A DNA stretch of 64,000 nucleotides, from positions 48,406,677 to 48,470,676 of the forward strand of contig CM048839.1 in assembly GCA_026545765.1 (NCBI GenBank), read 5' to 3'. Numbering within the stretch: the stretch's first letter is position 1; each line of letters opens with the position of its first letter. Source of the stretch: Plantago major (taxonomy: Eukaryota; Streptophyta; Magnoliopsida; Lamiales; Plantaginaceae). The notes beneath the pieces were generated by a model. The model was not told the origin of the DNA and did no database searches. It was given only the letters and a program-made list of their open reading frames with translations. A program made the translations under genes and the position numbers. This document shows positions 35,074 to 46,116 of this stretch, piece by piece.

Positions 35074-36077
35074 TCAAGACCTCCCACAAATGGAACGGCC
35101 ATAAGAATCATGTAGTTTGGATTTCAAGCCAGTTTGCATGTCTACTAATGTTTCGCCTCCTCCATTTATATTAGGAGCATGAAATTTCTCAAGGAACGTC
35201 TTATTAGACGAGCATGGTGTAAAGTTTTGAAAGACCTGGTTACTTAGGCTCTTCTCCAAAGCCTTCAATAAATCAGCAATTACTCTAATATATAGAGAAA
35301 CTTCAAACGTACATAAAATCTTTTCCAATATATAAGGAGTACTACAATCTAATGTTTCTGATATAAGAGGAACAGGAACAAATTCCTTGCTAAAACTTTT
35401 GGCAGAGAAGAAAAGAAAAACATTTTACTCGGAAAACTTGTTGGACAAAAATGCCAACACATATTGAGCAATTTATGCTCCCAGTCCCAGGTAACAAAAA
35501 CTACTTCCATAACATTTTCTAATAAAGCATCCCAATAGCATGCCTACAATATGGCAGCAAATAGTAAATTATACATCACTTTTGACTGTTATGCAAAATA
35601 AATGAAAGATATAAACCACTAAACCAGACACTTACATCTATGATTTGGTGGCAAACTGAGCAACATATAATATTATCCTGTTAACCTGGATTACCTCAAG
35701 ATCTATAGAAAATAGATTTCAGTGATATCAACGACACTGACCACTACCAAATCCATCACAGCCACCGGCCTTCTGTGCATTATTCATATCCCTCAAAACA
35801 ATGGGCGCTGCTAATTCATCAGAGGAATATAAATAAATTCTTGTATGCTCCTCAGCAACATCCATAATTCTCAACCGGACTACTCTTTTACAATAAAGCA
35901 ATGATGATGATATATAGAAACAAACAGACATAGTTAAAGAATATAAATATTTTTGCAGCTAGCTCGTGCTTCCTCTGAACGTACGGTAAATAACAAAGTC
36001 AGTGGTAATTCAAAGAGCAAGGAGATGAAACCGAACAAATACAAAGTAAAGGTTTACCTTGAGAACTCATTGACATG
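35074..36077 (-). CDS. Unrecognised small minus-strand gene, partly duplicated
   Basis: I do not recognise the product. A candidate first exon at about 36077-36059 starts ATGTCAATGAGTTCTCAAG and ends at a good donor (GGTAAACC). A second exon at about 35890-35740 opens after a pyrimidine-containing acceptor and reads VVRLRIMDVAEEHTRIYLYS then DELAAPIVLRDMNNAQKA, which looks like real protein. A possible terminal exon is at about 35295-35074 (VIADLLKALEKSLSNQ, then VFQNFTPCSSNKTFLEKF) with a stop at 35074. I could not link the exons with confidence. The first two exons and about 500 bp upstream recur at 41674-42515. There the second exon is cut off by a hAT element, so that copy cannot make the same protein. 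Confidence 0.4.
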
Positions 36078-36579
36078 GCAGAGAGAGGTAGATTAATACT
36101 TAACGGCACAAGCAATAAGGCTGGAGAGAATAACAGTGATGTGGAGAAAAAATATACATAAATATCTCTTCTCCAGGCGCGATGGTTATATGTGGTGAGT
36201 GAAGGGGCGCGCTCATCTCTCCGCGCGGAAGGATTAACCAAAAAATAAATAGACACATCCATAGAGCCGCAACGGTTGCTTGGGTGTGGTTGATTTGCAG
36301 GGCAGCAGTTGCCTTTGCGGCATTTCATCAAACACGTATAAAGCACTGTACAAGAAAGAGATGGAGCAGGTGTTCACCAAAAGTTTGGAGAGCATCAGTG
36401 ATTTGGATAGGAAGTACATGATGGCAGTGGAGATTAGAAGAGCAATGCCTGCCTACCTGCCTGGTCAAGAAAATTTGGCAGTTGAGTCTCAAAGGGAGGC
36501 AATGGCATAGAAGAAAGCAAGAAAAAACACGCTTTTCTTATTCAAAAGGCGCTTTCAAAGACCACTTATTATTATCTAT
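35746..36579. repeat. Duplicated segment X, copy A (direct repeat of 41674-42515)
   Basis: About 834 bp, more than 97% identical to 41674-42515 in the same orientation. It starts at ACCAAATCCATCAC and ends at CTTATTATTATCTATA. It spans exons 1-2 and the upstream region of the unrecognised minus-strand gene. Just beyond its right edge copy A continues with snurportin DNA in minus orientation, while copy B continues with a different segment, so this edge is a rearrangement breakpoint. Confidence 0.9.
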
Positions 36580-36627
36580 ATCTCCAAGTTAATTACAAAA
36601 AAGTAACTAGAAGTGATAACAAAGTAC

Positions 36628-37666
36628 CTGCTGTTGTTCTGGAACCTGCCCCTTTCCATCCGTGTCAAGAACATACTGACTACAACTTTCATCCTTCCAA
36701 ACAAGAACCAGTGGTGTATTTCCTGGTTGATAATGTGCATGCCTGAAGAATCAAATGCAGATGAATCAGACTAATACTGAAAGTATTGTGAGTATAAGGA
36801 TTAAGGAACTTGGAGAGATCGGATGATAATATATATATTTATATACTTTCAACTTCACAGCAAAAGCACTTCATAGTTTATACTTCATACCCATGTACTA
36901 TATGAAATGAGTAACAGGTTTTTATGTTCAGAAGTCATATGATATAATAAAGCCTGTTAATAGATACAAATAGACAAAGGTTAAACGAAGTTACTCACTT
37001 ATTGTAGAACAATATTCCATCCTTCATATATGGAACTGTTCCAGTATAAGCTGCTTTTAGGCCCTCCTGATCGCAGTTGTATACGAAAACTGTACTAAAT
37101 CTATATCTATGATATGTTGAGGGACTATCACATGCCCCTGTCTCTATAAGCTTGCTATTTACCCAGAAAAACCTAAACCATGCAGTGCACTCGTACAATG
37201 ACATACCCGCCCAACTCAACATATCAATCACATAGTATGTTTGATCTGGCTGAAAGTAAAAGCATAATGTGCAACTATATTAGTATCCCTGCAAAACATT
37301 TAAGCAACAGCACAGACAACAAAATAAAAGCTTCTGACCTCGTGAAATATGCAATCAAGTATACAATATGACTGACCAGAACGCGAACTATTTCTGGTCC
37401 TAGCACCATTGGGCAAAGCAGAAGGAAACCGATGCAACATAGTTCCATTGCGTAGTCTACTTATTGTAGTTCCATTTGAAGATACTACAAAACAGCGCTT
37501 TCCTGCCGGCCTAGCGAATACATACCTGTATGATGAGGCCAAATGAGGAGCTCCTAATTATGAATTTATTAACTGAAATAGAACCAAATTAAGATGATGA
37601 TACCAATCGGTGTTGGTCAGAGATTGCCTTCCGTTTGAACGGTCGTCGGTGGTCTGGCGGCGCCAT
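36628..37666 (-). pseudogene. Snurportin-1 pseudogene, 5' half (copy A)
   Basis: Minus-strand copy of snurportin exons 1-4. The pieces are exon 1 with ATG at 37666-37664, exon 2 at 37525-37339, exon 3 at 37249-36999 and exon 4 at 36742-36628. Exon lengths for 2-4 (187, 251, 115) equal those of copy B, splice sites are kept, and the residues are nearly identical. A 290-bp deletion removes most of the rest of exon 1 (junction near 37604), is not a multiple of three and shifts the frame. The copied part ends in intron 4 at about 36584, so exons 5-7 are absent. The deletion flanks share CAACA in copy B, suggesting microhomology repair. Copy A keeps an upstream exon-like piece (38561 to about 38650) that copy B lacks. 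Confidence 0.9.
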
Positions 37667-38458
37667 CGCTTTGTCTGTGAAGAACGGAGGTTTTGGAACT
37701 TTCAAAACAGCAAATATATGAACTTGATATTTCAAAATACTATAGAAACATAAATAAAACAAAATTTGACACATTAGAGTGCACAAAATTTATCTTCTGC
37801 AAAATTTTACCCTGGAAATCAGAATTATAGCAAAGGCATTGTTTTATATGTACATTTTATGATCTTAACATAATTTATCTTGAAAAATAGCATTGCCTCG
37901 TGGACATCCAAACTAATCTACTCTAATGATATGCTGCTAAAGTATGAAACTTCAGAAAGATAACTAGCTATTCAAAACCATTTCTCTACCGAGTACTGAC
38001 AAAACGGCAAACCCCATCCATCAATATTGCAATCCTACATTTGATAACCAGAGATCTTAAGTTTATGGTCACTCCATATCTTACCTACTATTACCAGCTG
38101 CTTAGAATATAACGCGATTATGCGCTAATGACACGATGGAGAAAAGAGAGATTCTAGACGTCCTACAATTTCAACGCATTCACTTGAATAAGCTTTCTAT
38201 CTTAAATCATATACCCAATACATACCCTTCTTGTTACTTTCATGGTCCTCAACTTGCAAAGCTGACATTATAGTGTCATTTCACATATTTAAACTTAATC
38301 AGCATTTACCACTGAACCAACACTAATTTGAAGTTTCCATTTCGCCAAACCACTCCTACAAGACTACAGGGTGAAACTAGTAGAGGTGCATTCAAACATT
38401 GCAGAGCTAGGGGAAAGGAAAACATATACAAGGAATTAATCGGGTACCAAATCAAGAA

Positions 38459-38490
<32 letters not shown>

Positions 38491-38560
38491 TACCAAATAT
38501 CAAAAAGGATACGACAAAGAATTTACCACAAACAATTGGGTGAAGAAGAAAGAAACTCAC

Positions 38561-38650
38561 CAGAGACTGGAGGTTTGCTGGAGCTTGAAGAATAGAATCG
38601 AGTTAGCGAGGAGGGTAGAATTGAGACGAAATCAAAACAATGATGGTATT
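38561..38650 (-). promoter_or_regulatory. Probable snurportin 5' UTR exon and promoter side, kept only in copy A
   Basis: On the minus strand, a C/T-rich leader-like stretch (CTCAATTCTACCCTCC and on) ends CCAGTCTCTG followed by a strong donor GTGAGTTTC at 38560-38552. A matching acceptor (CTTCACAG) lies at about 37684-37677, 11 bases before the ATG. This looks like a non-coding first exon. The Harbinger-type MITE at 38661 begins within about 10-100 bp upstream of it. The exon call is an inference from splice signals only. Confidence 0.45.
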
Positions 38651-38660
38651 GGTGTTCTAA

Positions 38661-39210
38661 GACACTCCCAATGGGTCGTCGCGACGGCAAGTGAATAATT
38701 GATACGCGAAATGATTACCGATTTAACGAAAAAAATTGTTCGATGGGTCATTTGACGATAGTGAATTTTTTTTTCGTTTTTTTTTTTTAACTTGCTTAAC
38801 ATATTATAAGAGTGTTTAGAAGTTGAAATTACTCAAATTGGATTCTTAAAACTCGTTTTATAATTTATTGAGATTGAAATCAGAATGAAAAAAATGAGAA
38901 ATGAGTAATTTAATAGATCTTGAAATGAGTTGTATTTATAGATCTCGAAAAAATATAGCCGTTGAGATATTTTTTATTTAATATTACTTTATAAATTAAT
39001 TTTAAAAAATAAAAAAATAAATAAAAATAAAAAAGGGGTGGGGCCCACCCGGTCGTCCGGTCCGTTGGGCTGGGGCCCAGCCCAATGGTCGGAATCGACC
39101 CAAAATTCGCCATGTTAAGGCCGAATTTTGGGTAAACCGTGGTGCTCCATTGAGTCGACTACCATTGTGAGGCACTATTGTCTTCGACACCACTCCCATT
39201 GGGAGTGGTC
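38661..39210. mobile_element. PIF/Harbinger-type MITE
   Basis: A 550-bp element flanked by TAA at 38658-38660 and 39211-39213. The left end is GACACTCCCAATGGG and the right end complements to GACCACTCCCAATGGG. It shares these ends with the MITE at 59845-60363, and its interior also has AACTTGCTTAACATATTATAAGAGTG in inverted order. It has no coding content. It sits just upstream of the probable snurportin leader exon of copy A. Confidence 0.9.
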
Positions 39211-39722
39211 TAACGTTGCCTTGGTTTCACCATTTTTTCTTAATAAAAAAAAAAAAAAGTATTGGAACGTAGTTCACCTTATCAAAGTGCTAAAATGCAC
39301 AATAGAATAGACTTAAGCTTAAGACTTTAAACAAACAATAAGTATATTATTACTACAAGCCAACAATGCACGCGGATACCCGCGGACTACCTACAACAAA
39401 ACCATGAGTTATTGAATTTTCAAATCTAGACCCCCTACCTAAAACAACATAAATTACATAAAGATCAACATAAAAGTTTGAAACTCTTGAATCCAAATTG
39501 AGAGAAAGATGCTATACCTGAAAAATTGTTTGGAAGATAATGGTGAGAATGAGATCATAAGAGTTTGTAGTCTGTAGTGACGTTTGTTTCCAGGCGGTTG
39601 AATTTAAGAATGGATTATTGCATCATTATGATCACGCATTTACGGTAGCACCCCTTCAGAACTATTGTTTGTGTGGGAGTTAAAAGGGTAAATGTGGAAC
39701 TCTAAATGTTTGGTGTGACAAC

Positions 39723-39887
39723 TGCTCGAGTCATTACAAAATTCCACATTTGGCCACAACAATTTAATTAATTTAGTTCAACCGAAGCAAATGATATTGC
39801 CATTCTGAAAAGCTAAGAGGGTACATTTGTAAACATACGTGCAAAACTACCTATTGTGAGAGTAAATTACCTTTCTTTTTATATGTA
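39723..39887 (-). repeat. Segment T, copy A (inverted repeat of 42515-42688)
   Basis: About 165 bp, roughly 92% identical to 42515-42688 in inverse orientation (through TTTGGCCACAACAATTTAATTAA and GGGTACATTTGTAAACATA). In copy A it is separated from the snurportin piece by 38170-39722; in copy B the two are joined directly. The surrounding 39211-39722 and 39888-39947 show no gene. Confidence 0.85.
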
Positions 39888-39947
39888 AATAATACGTAAA
39901 TAATAATTTGCTTAGAGCTCCCCTCATTGTAACCGCAAACACTAAAT

Positions 39948-41673
39948 TAGGCCTGGAACTGGTTGGTTAATAATCATAATCATAACCATTATTTCGATTC
40001 CGGTTACAATCATAACCGTAACCATTTAAATAATAACCATAATCATAATCGGAACCGAAAAATTAATGACCGGTTCCGGTTCGGTCATTAAACCGGAAAT
40101 AACCATAGGTTTAGGTTATTGTAAGAATTCAGATTCACTCACAGAAACGCAGCAGACGCTGCAGACCCCAACTCGCAGTCGTCTTCTTCAATTTCAAAAT
40201 TTACTCAGTCATCTTCTTCAATTTCGATCCATGAACCCGCCATGAAAGATCCCAACTCACAAAGGCTTCAATTTCGATCTCTCACACAGTCACAGTTCGA
40301 TCCCAACTCGCCATGAGCTTCGATCTTTCTCGCTTAGCAGCCATGAATTCGTTGTTCTTCTTGCCGTGGAAGTGAGCTTCGATCTTTCTCGCTTAGCAGC
40401 CATCAACGAATTTCAACTCTCTGTTCAATTCCCAGAATCCCAGTTCGTCTCCCAGTTCAATTTCTTCTTCCTTCTTCAAGTTTCGTCTCTCGGAATCAGG
40501 ACTCTCCTTCACGATAGTTAGAGCTCAACAGGTTTGATTTTTGTTTGGTTAATTTACGTGATTCATGTTCTGATTTGATGAATGTTTGAGCATTTTGAAT
40601 GTTTTTCTGTTAATCTTGATTTTAAGGTTGCTTTTTTTTTTTAATTTTTGGGTGTTTAATCCTGGTCTACTTTCTTGATTTGTAGTCTATTTAACATGGA
40701 TAGCTTATAGCCTTATGTTATTCTTCATTTTCAGAAAATGTTTTGTAGTATGTTTATTCTTTTTTGGTTTAAGTTGCAATTCTCTTGAAGAAGACATGTT
40801 AACTGGTAAAAAGCTCTAATTTTTCCTATCTCAGTTTACTCAGTTTACAAATACGTGATATGCATATTGTATAGTGGCAAAATCTGTTATTTTCATTTCT
40901 TGGCTTGAGAGATGAGTTTATAATCTTGCTGCAAGAATGTTAATTCAAGAAATGACTTAATTTGCACTGTTATTGAAGGGTGCTAAAATCTTTCTTTCTG
41001 ATGCACTATATGTATTGTTCTTTAGATTTTTGTAAGCTCTAATTGGGGGTTCTGGTCCGTATTGGGTATAGGTAGCTACTACCGATAAGGTGTTTTCTAA
41101 TGGTTTCAGGTTTCTTGAATAATGTTCCTGTTATCGTTCTACCAGTGGCTAGTGTGATGTTGGATAAGAATGCTTGATTCGGTTTTGAAATCTGCAAGAA
41201 AGATTAGAGTAATAAAAAATGCCTTGGCTAATACTTTTCAAGAATTGGACTCTCATTATGTTGAGTCCATGTCAAAGAGTATCAACATACCTCCTGTTTG
41301 TCCTATAGGACCTGTATTAAATTTTAACAGCGACGAAAAATTGGGTATGATGCATGATGAAATACCAGGCTTGCTGGATAACAAACTTAGTTGAGCGGCT
41401 TGTTTAATTTAAATGGACTTTCAAATTCGAATTCAATTTCTGCCCATTTTCTTTTTCGTACTAATTTCAAAATTTTGTGCTCGAAAAACAAAATAGTCAA
41501 GTTAAAAAAAAAAAAAAAAAAGGGTTACGGTTTTTAACCATAACCGAAAACCGGACCTGTTATGGTTGCAACCGGTCGGTTGCTGAACGGTTACGGTTAA
41601 TAACCGTTCAGGAAAAGCTGATGGTTATTGACCGGTTATGGTTATGGTTATTAACCAACCAGTTCCAGGCCTA
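39948..41673. mobile_element. hAT-superfamily element, non-autonomous
   Basis: The terminal inverted repeats are TAGGCCTGGAACTGGTTGGT and its complement, about 26 bp. They are flanked by an 8-bp target duplication with one change (CACTAAAT at 39940-39947, CACCAAAT at 41674-41681); 8 bp is the hAT rule. Subterminal DNA on both sides is rich in ATAACCG / CCGGTT motifs. The 1.7-kb interior has leader-like C/T-rich DNA with a 61-bp spaced repeat (CTTCGATCTTTCTCGCTTAG at 40318 and 40378) and an open frame of 74 codons (41170-41394) without a hAT dimerisation motif. It is a deletion derivative. Its right end coincides exactly with the start of duplicated segment X copy B. Confidence 0.88.
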
Positions 41674-42515
41674 CACCAAATCCATCACATCCACTGGCCT
41701 TTTGTGCATTATTCATATCCCTCAAAACAATGGGCGCTGCTAATTCATCAGAGAAATATAAATAAATTCTTGTATGCTCCTCAGCAACATCCATGATTCT
41801 CAACCGGACTACTCTTTTACAATAAAGCAATGATGATGATATATAGAAACAAACAGACATAGTTAAAGGATATAAATATTTTTGCAGCTAGCTCGTGCTT
41901 CCTCTGAACGTACGGTAAATAACAAAGTCGGTGGTGATTCAAAGAGCAAGGAGATGAAACCGAACAAATACAAAGTAAAGGTTTACCTTGAGAACTCATT
42001 GACATGGCAGAGAGAGGTAGATTAATACTTAACGGCACAAGCAATAAGGCTGGAGAGAATAACAGTGATGTGGAGAAAAAATATACATAAATATCTCTTC
42101 TCCAGGCGCGATGGTTATATGTGGTGAGTGAAGGGGCGTGCGCATCTCTCCGCGCGGAAGGAATAACCAAAAAATAAATAGACACATCCATAGAGCCGCA
42201 ACGGTTGCTTGGGCGTGGTTGATTTGCAGGGCAGCAGTTGCCTTTACGGCATTTCATCAAACACGTATAAAGCACTGTACAAGAAAGAGATGGAGCAGGT
42301 GTTCACCAAAAGTTTGGAGACCATCAGTGATTTGGATAGGAAGGAAGTACATGATGGCAGTGGAGATTAGAAGAGCAATGCCTGCCTACCTGCCTGGTCA
42401 AGAAAATTTGGCAGTTGAGTCTCAAAGGGAGGCAATGGCATAGAAGAAAGCAAGAAAAAACACGCTTTTCTTATTCAAAAGGCGCTTTCAAAGACCACTT
42501 ATTATTATCTATACT
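41674..42515. repeat. Duplicated segment X, copy B
   Basis: Direct repeat of 35746-36579. It carries exons 1-2 and the upstream part of the unrecognised minus-strand gene, truncated on the left by the hAT element. It differs by scattered single bases and a 4-bp insertion near 42341. The right edge joins segment T at about 42515. Confidence 0.9.
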
Positions 42516-42688
42516 ACATATAAAAAGAAAGGCAATTTAGTCTCACAATAGGTAGTTTTGCATGTATGTTTACAAATGTACCCTCTCAGCTTTTCAGAAT
42601 GGCAATATCATTTGCTTCAGTTGGACTGCAATTAATTAAATTGTTGTGGCCAAATGTGGAATTTTGTAATGACTTGAGCAATTGTAGG
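42515..42688 (+). repeat. Segment T, copy B
   Basis: Inverse copy of 39723-39887. Its outer edge reads TCTATACTACATATAAAAAG from 42508, which resembles a Helitron 5' end, though the TCTATA is also present at the matching position of copy A's segment X. Its inner edge joins the upstream DNA of snurportin at about 42681 through a short shared TTGT, consistent with a deletion of the roughly 1.5 kb still found at 38170-39722. Confidence 0.75.
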
Positions 42689-43182
42689 ACGTCTAGAATC
42701 TCTCTTTTCTCCATCGTGCCATTAGCGCATAATCGCGTTATATTCTAAGCAACTGGTAATAGTAGGTAAGATATGGAGTGACCATAAACTTAAGATCTCT
42801 GGTTATCAAATGTAGGATTGCAATATTGATGGATGGGGTTTGCCGTTTTGTCAGTACTCGGTAGAGAAATGGTTTTGAATAGCTAGTTATCTTTCTGAAG
42901 TTTCATACTTTAGCAGGATATCATTAGAGTAGAGTAGTTTGGATGTCCACGAGGCAATGCTATTTTTCAAGATAAATTATGTTAAGATCATAAAATGTAC
43001 ATATAAAACAATGCCTTTGCTATAATTCTGATTTCCAGGGTAAAATTTTGCAGAAGTTAAATTTTGTGCACTCTAATGTGTCAAATTTTGTTTTATTTAG
43101 GTTTCTATAGTATTTTGAAATATCAAGTTCATATATTGCTGTTTTGAAATTTCCAAAACCTCCATTCTTCACAGACAAAGCG

Positions 43183-45910
43183 ATGGCGCCGCCAGACCAC
43201 CGACGACCGTTCAAACGGAAGGCAATCTCTGACCAACAAAGACGGCGAGACTTGTCCTTACAGCGACAGTCCCAGAGCCGCCAACAGGCACAGCACCAGG
43301 CCCGCTGTTTGGCCCAAACTATTATCTCTTTGCCCTTGCCCGAATCTGCACATGAATTAGAACCCGAGCACGAATTGCTCCCGCAGGACACAGCGTCAAG
43401 AGACATCAATGTTAATGACGACGATGTCCTACATGCCACGAAGCTTAGAGGTGCTGAAGCACGCAAATGGTTCTCGAAGCAACTCATGCTACCTGAATGG
43501 ATGGTCGATGTACCAGAACGCTTCAACACCGATTGGTATCATCATCTTAATTTGGTTCTATTTCAGTTAATAAATTCATAATTAGGAGCTCCTCATTTGG
43601 CCTCATCATACAGGTATGTATTCGCTAGGCCGGCAGGAAAGCGCTGTTTTGTAGTATCTTCAAATGGAACTACAATAAGTAGACTACGCAATGGAACTAT
43701 GTTGCATCGGTTTCCTTCTGCTTTGCCCAATGGTGCTAGGACCAGAAATAGTTCGCGTTCTGGTCAGTCATATTGTATACTTGATTGCATATTTCACGAG
43801 GTCAGAAGCTTTTATTTTGTTGTCTGTGCTGTTGCTTAAATGTTTTGCAGGGATACTAATATAGTTGCACATTATGCTTTTACTTTCAGCCAGATCAAAC
43901 ATACTATGTGATTGATATGTTGAGTTGGGCGGGTATGTCATTGTACGAGTGCACTGCAGAGTTTAGGTTTTTCTGGGTAAATAGCAAGCTTATAGAGACA
44001 GGGGCATGTGATAGTCCCTCGACATATCATAGATATAGATTCAGCACAGTTTTCGTATACAAGTGCGATCAGGAGGGCCTAAAAGCAGCTTATACTGGAA
44101 CAGTTCCATATATGAAGGATGGAATCTTGTTCTACAATAAGTGAGTAACTTCGTTTAACCTTTGTCTATTTGTATCTATTAACAGGCTTTATTATATCAT
44201 ATGACTTCTGAACATAAAAACCTGTTACTCATTTCATATAGTACATGGGTATGAAGTATGAACTATGAAGTGCTTTTGCTGTAAAGTTGAAAGTATATAA
44301 ATATATATATTATCATCCGATCTCTCCAAGTTCTTTAATCCTTATACTCACAATACTTTCAGTATTAGTCTGATTCATCTGCATTTGATTCTTCAGGCAT
44401 GCACATTATCAACCAGGAAATACACCACTGGTTCTTGTTTGGAAGGATGAAAGTTGTAGTCAGTATGTTCTTGACACGGATGGAAAGGGGCAGGTTCCAG
44501 AACAACAGCAGGTACATTGTTATCACTTCTAGTTACTTTTTTGTAATTAACTTGTTAGCAGCTATATTTTCCATTGTAACGTCCATCAGTGACCATATTG
44601 ATGGTGTATTGTTCTGTGTCTGATCTTTTAGTTATGACTATAATCAGTTGGTGCTCGAGCTACTTGATGATGGGAGATTAGCTACATCAGATGATCCGCC
44701 AATAATATTTGGCTGCTTGAACAAGGACTTTATCCAGCAGGTATGGTATTTTTTATCAAATCTCTTGATCTTAGAGTTGATCCTTTGAGTGAGCATTCGG
44801 ATACCAAAAGAAATGTATCAAGTGTAGGATGTATGTTGCAGAGTCAATAAGTTAATTGTGCATTAGAAAATTTTACGATGAAAATAATTTATAATTAGTC
44901 AAAATTCCTCTGGAAGTGTTTGTTAGTTTGATTGAAAATAGATGTTCAGCTTGGTCCTCTTTAAGAAGCATACCATGACTAGTGTTGAACAATAAATGTG
45001 GATGCCAACACATAAAATGAGGATGAAGTAGAGACACAATGACACATGACTAACTCCCTGTCCGGTTCTAGTCATTCTTTTCTCAAGTTGCAAGGAAATT
45101 ATTCATTTTAATCTCTCCATACATGCAATCATTGGTATTGTGTTTCCTCACGTGACAATTGAAACTATTACGTATGAATTGCTTCTTACATGATTAAAAA
45201 GATCCTTATTTGTTTATGGAATGTTACATTCGATGTTCAAGGATTTGCAATTTTCCAATCTGTACGTTTATTTTCTAAATCAGTATTGAGGAACTGATCT
45301 CTAACCGTTGTTTTGTGGTGGTCTTCAGACTGGACTTCAAGCTGGTAATCTCCTGCGCTTTTCCGTAGGTGAGGGGGGCCTAAGTTTTGCGGATGGTAAA
45401 ATGGAGAGAGCTGATTTGCACTACCTTGGCAAGCCCAATCGTGCCAGAGCCTTTGCTGATAGTTTCTCCAAGGTAAGAAGGCACTTTAATTTAGCCGCTT
45501 GCCCATCTCTCAAGGCTATACTGATTCGTTAATAACGTCATTTGTTAGTTGCCAAGTATGTAATAATAATTTGAACTGAACTATTTAGATTAATTTGTTC
45601 CCATATGTGCAAAACATGTAGTTATGAACTTTTTGTCTCCTTAAGGCGGGATATCTCTTTATCCTGTTTATATAATGTTCCCTTGTCTTGTTTAAGGAGA
45701 GAAAATGATTGTGATAAAATGTTAGACGATAATATTGTGTTCTATTTGGTTTGGATTTGTTAAAAGTGTTTTAACCTTGGGTTTTCTTATTAGGTTATGT
45801 TTCAGTACTCAGTTCGGCGTTCACCACTCACAGTTGAACATCTGTTGGCATCTATTAGTCCCCTAAATGAAGAGGAACATAACGTTGCCGACATAGACAT
45901 GGTTGGTTAA
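43183..45910 (+). CDS. SNUPN: Snurportin-1 (m3G-cap snRNP import adaptor), complete coding region, seven exons
   Basis: Snurportin-1 binds the trimethylguanosine cap of spliceosomal U snRNPs and importin-beta, and carries them into the nucleus. Exons with GT/AG edges are 43183-43535, 43614-43800, 43890-44140, 44397-44511, 44648-44740, 45329-45472 and 45794-45910. They sum to 1260 bases, 419 residues, all in frame. The N-terminus has an importin-beta-binding region (PFKRKAISDQQRRRDLSLQR) at about residues 9-28. The cap-binding fold begins at DWYVFARPAGKRCFVV, with ILDCIF, DMLSWAGMSLYECTAEFRFFW and KDGILFYNK, all standard for the family. The start is the first ATG of the IBB frame, 11 bases after an acceptor-like CTTCACAG. 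The leader exon expected upstream is missing here (see 38561). No coding damage is seen. Confidence 0.9.
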
Positions 45911-46116
45911 AGGCTTAAAGCTGTTGTGCTCTTGATTCAGAGTTTCATATTCTAGCAAGAGACTATCCATGGAAGCGCAGAGGTATTGAAGCAAGGAATT
46001 AGTCGTATTGTGATTTTCTGCGATTGCAGGGAAAGTTATACATGTATGCAAATAGACTTGGATTTGTAAGTTAATAGTTCAAGATCAGAGCTATACATGT
46101 ATGCAAAAATCTTGTA

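Noticed and set aside
36234-36419. Minus-strand stretch resembling a PPR motif (ALYVFDEMPQR)
   Set aside because: Stops lie just upstream, only a fragment of one repeat is present, and the opposite strand is equally protein-like. It is not enough to call a PPR gene.
38460-38492. CT and AT dinucleotide runs
   Set aside because: An ordinary microsatellite in the copy A upstream intron with no further structure.
41170-41394. 74-codon frame in the hAT element as a transposase piece
   Set aside because: It lacks BED finger, catalytic or dimerisation motifs of hAT transposases. The origin is unknown, so it is left unassigned.
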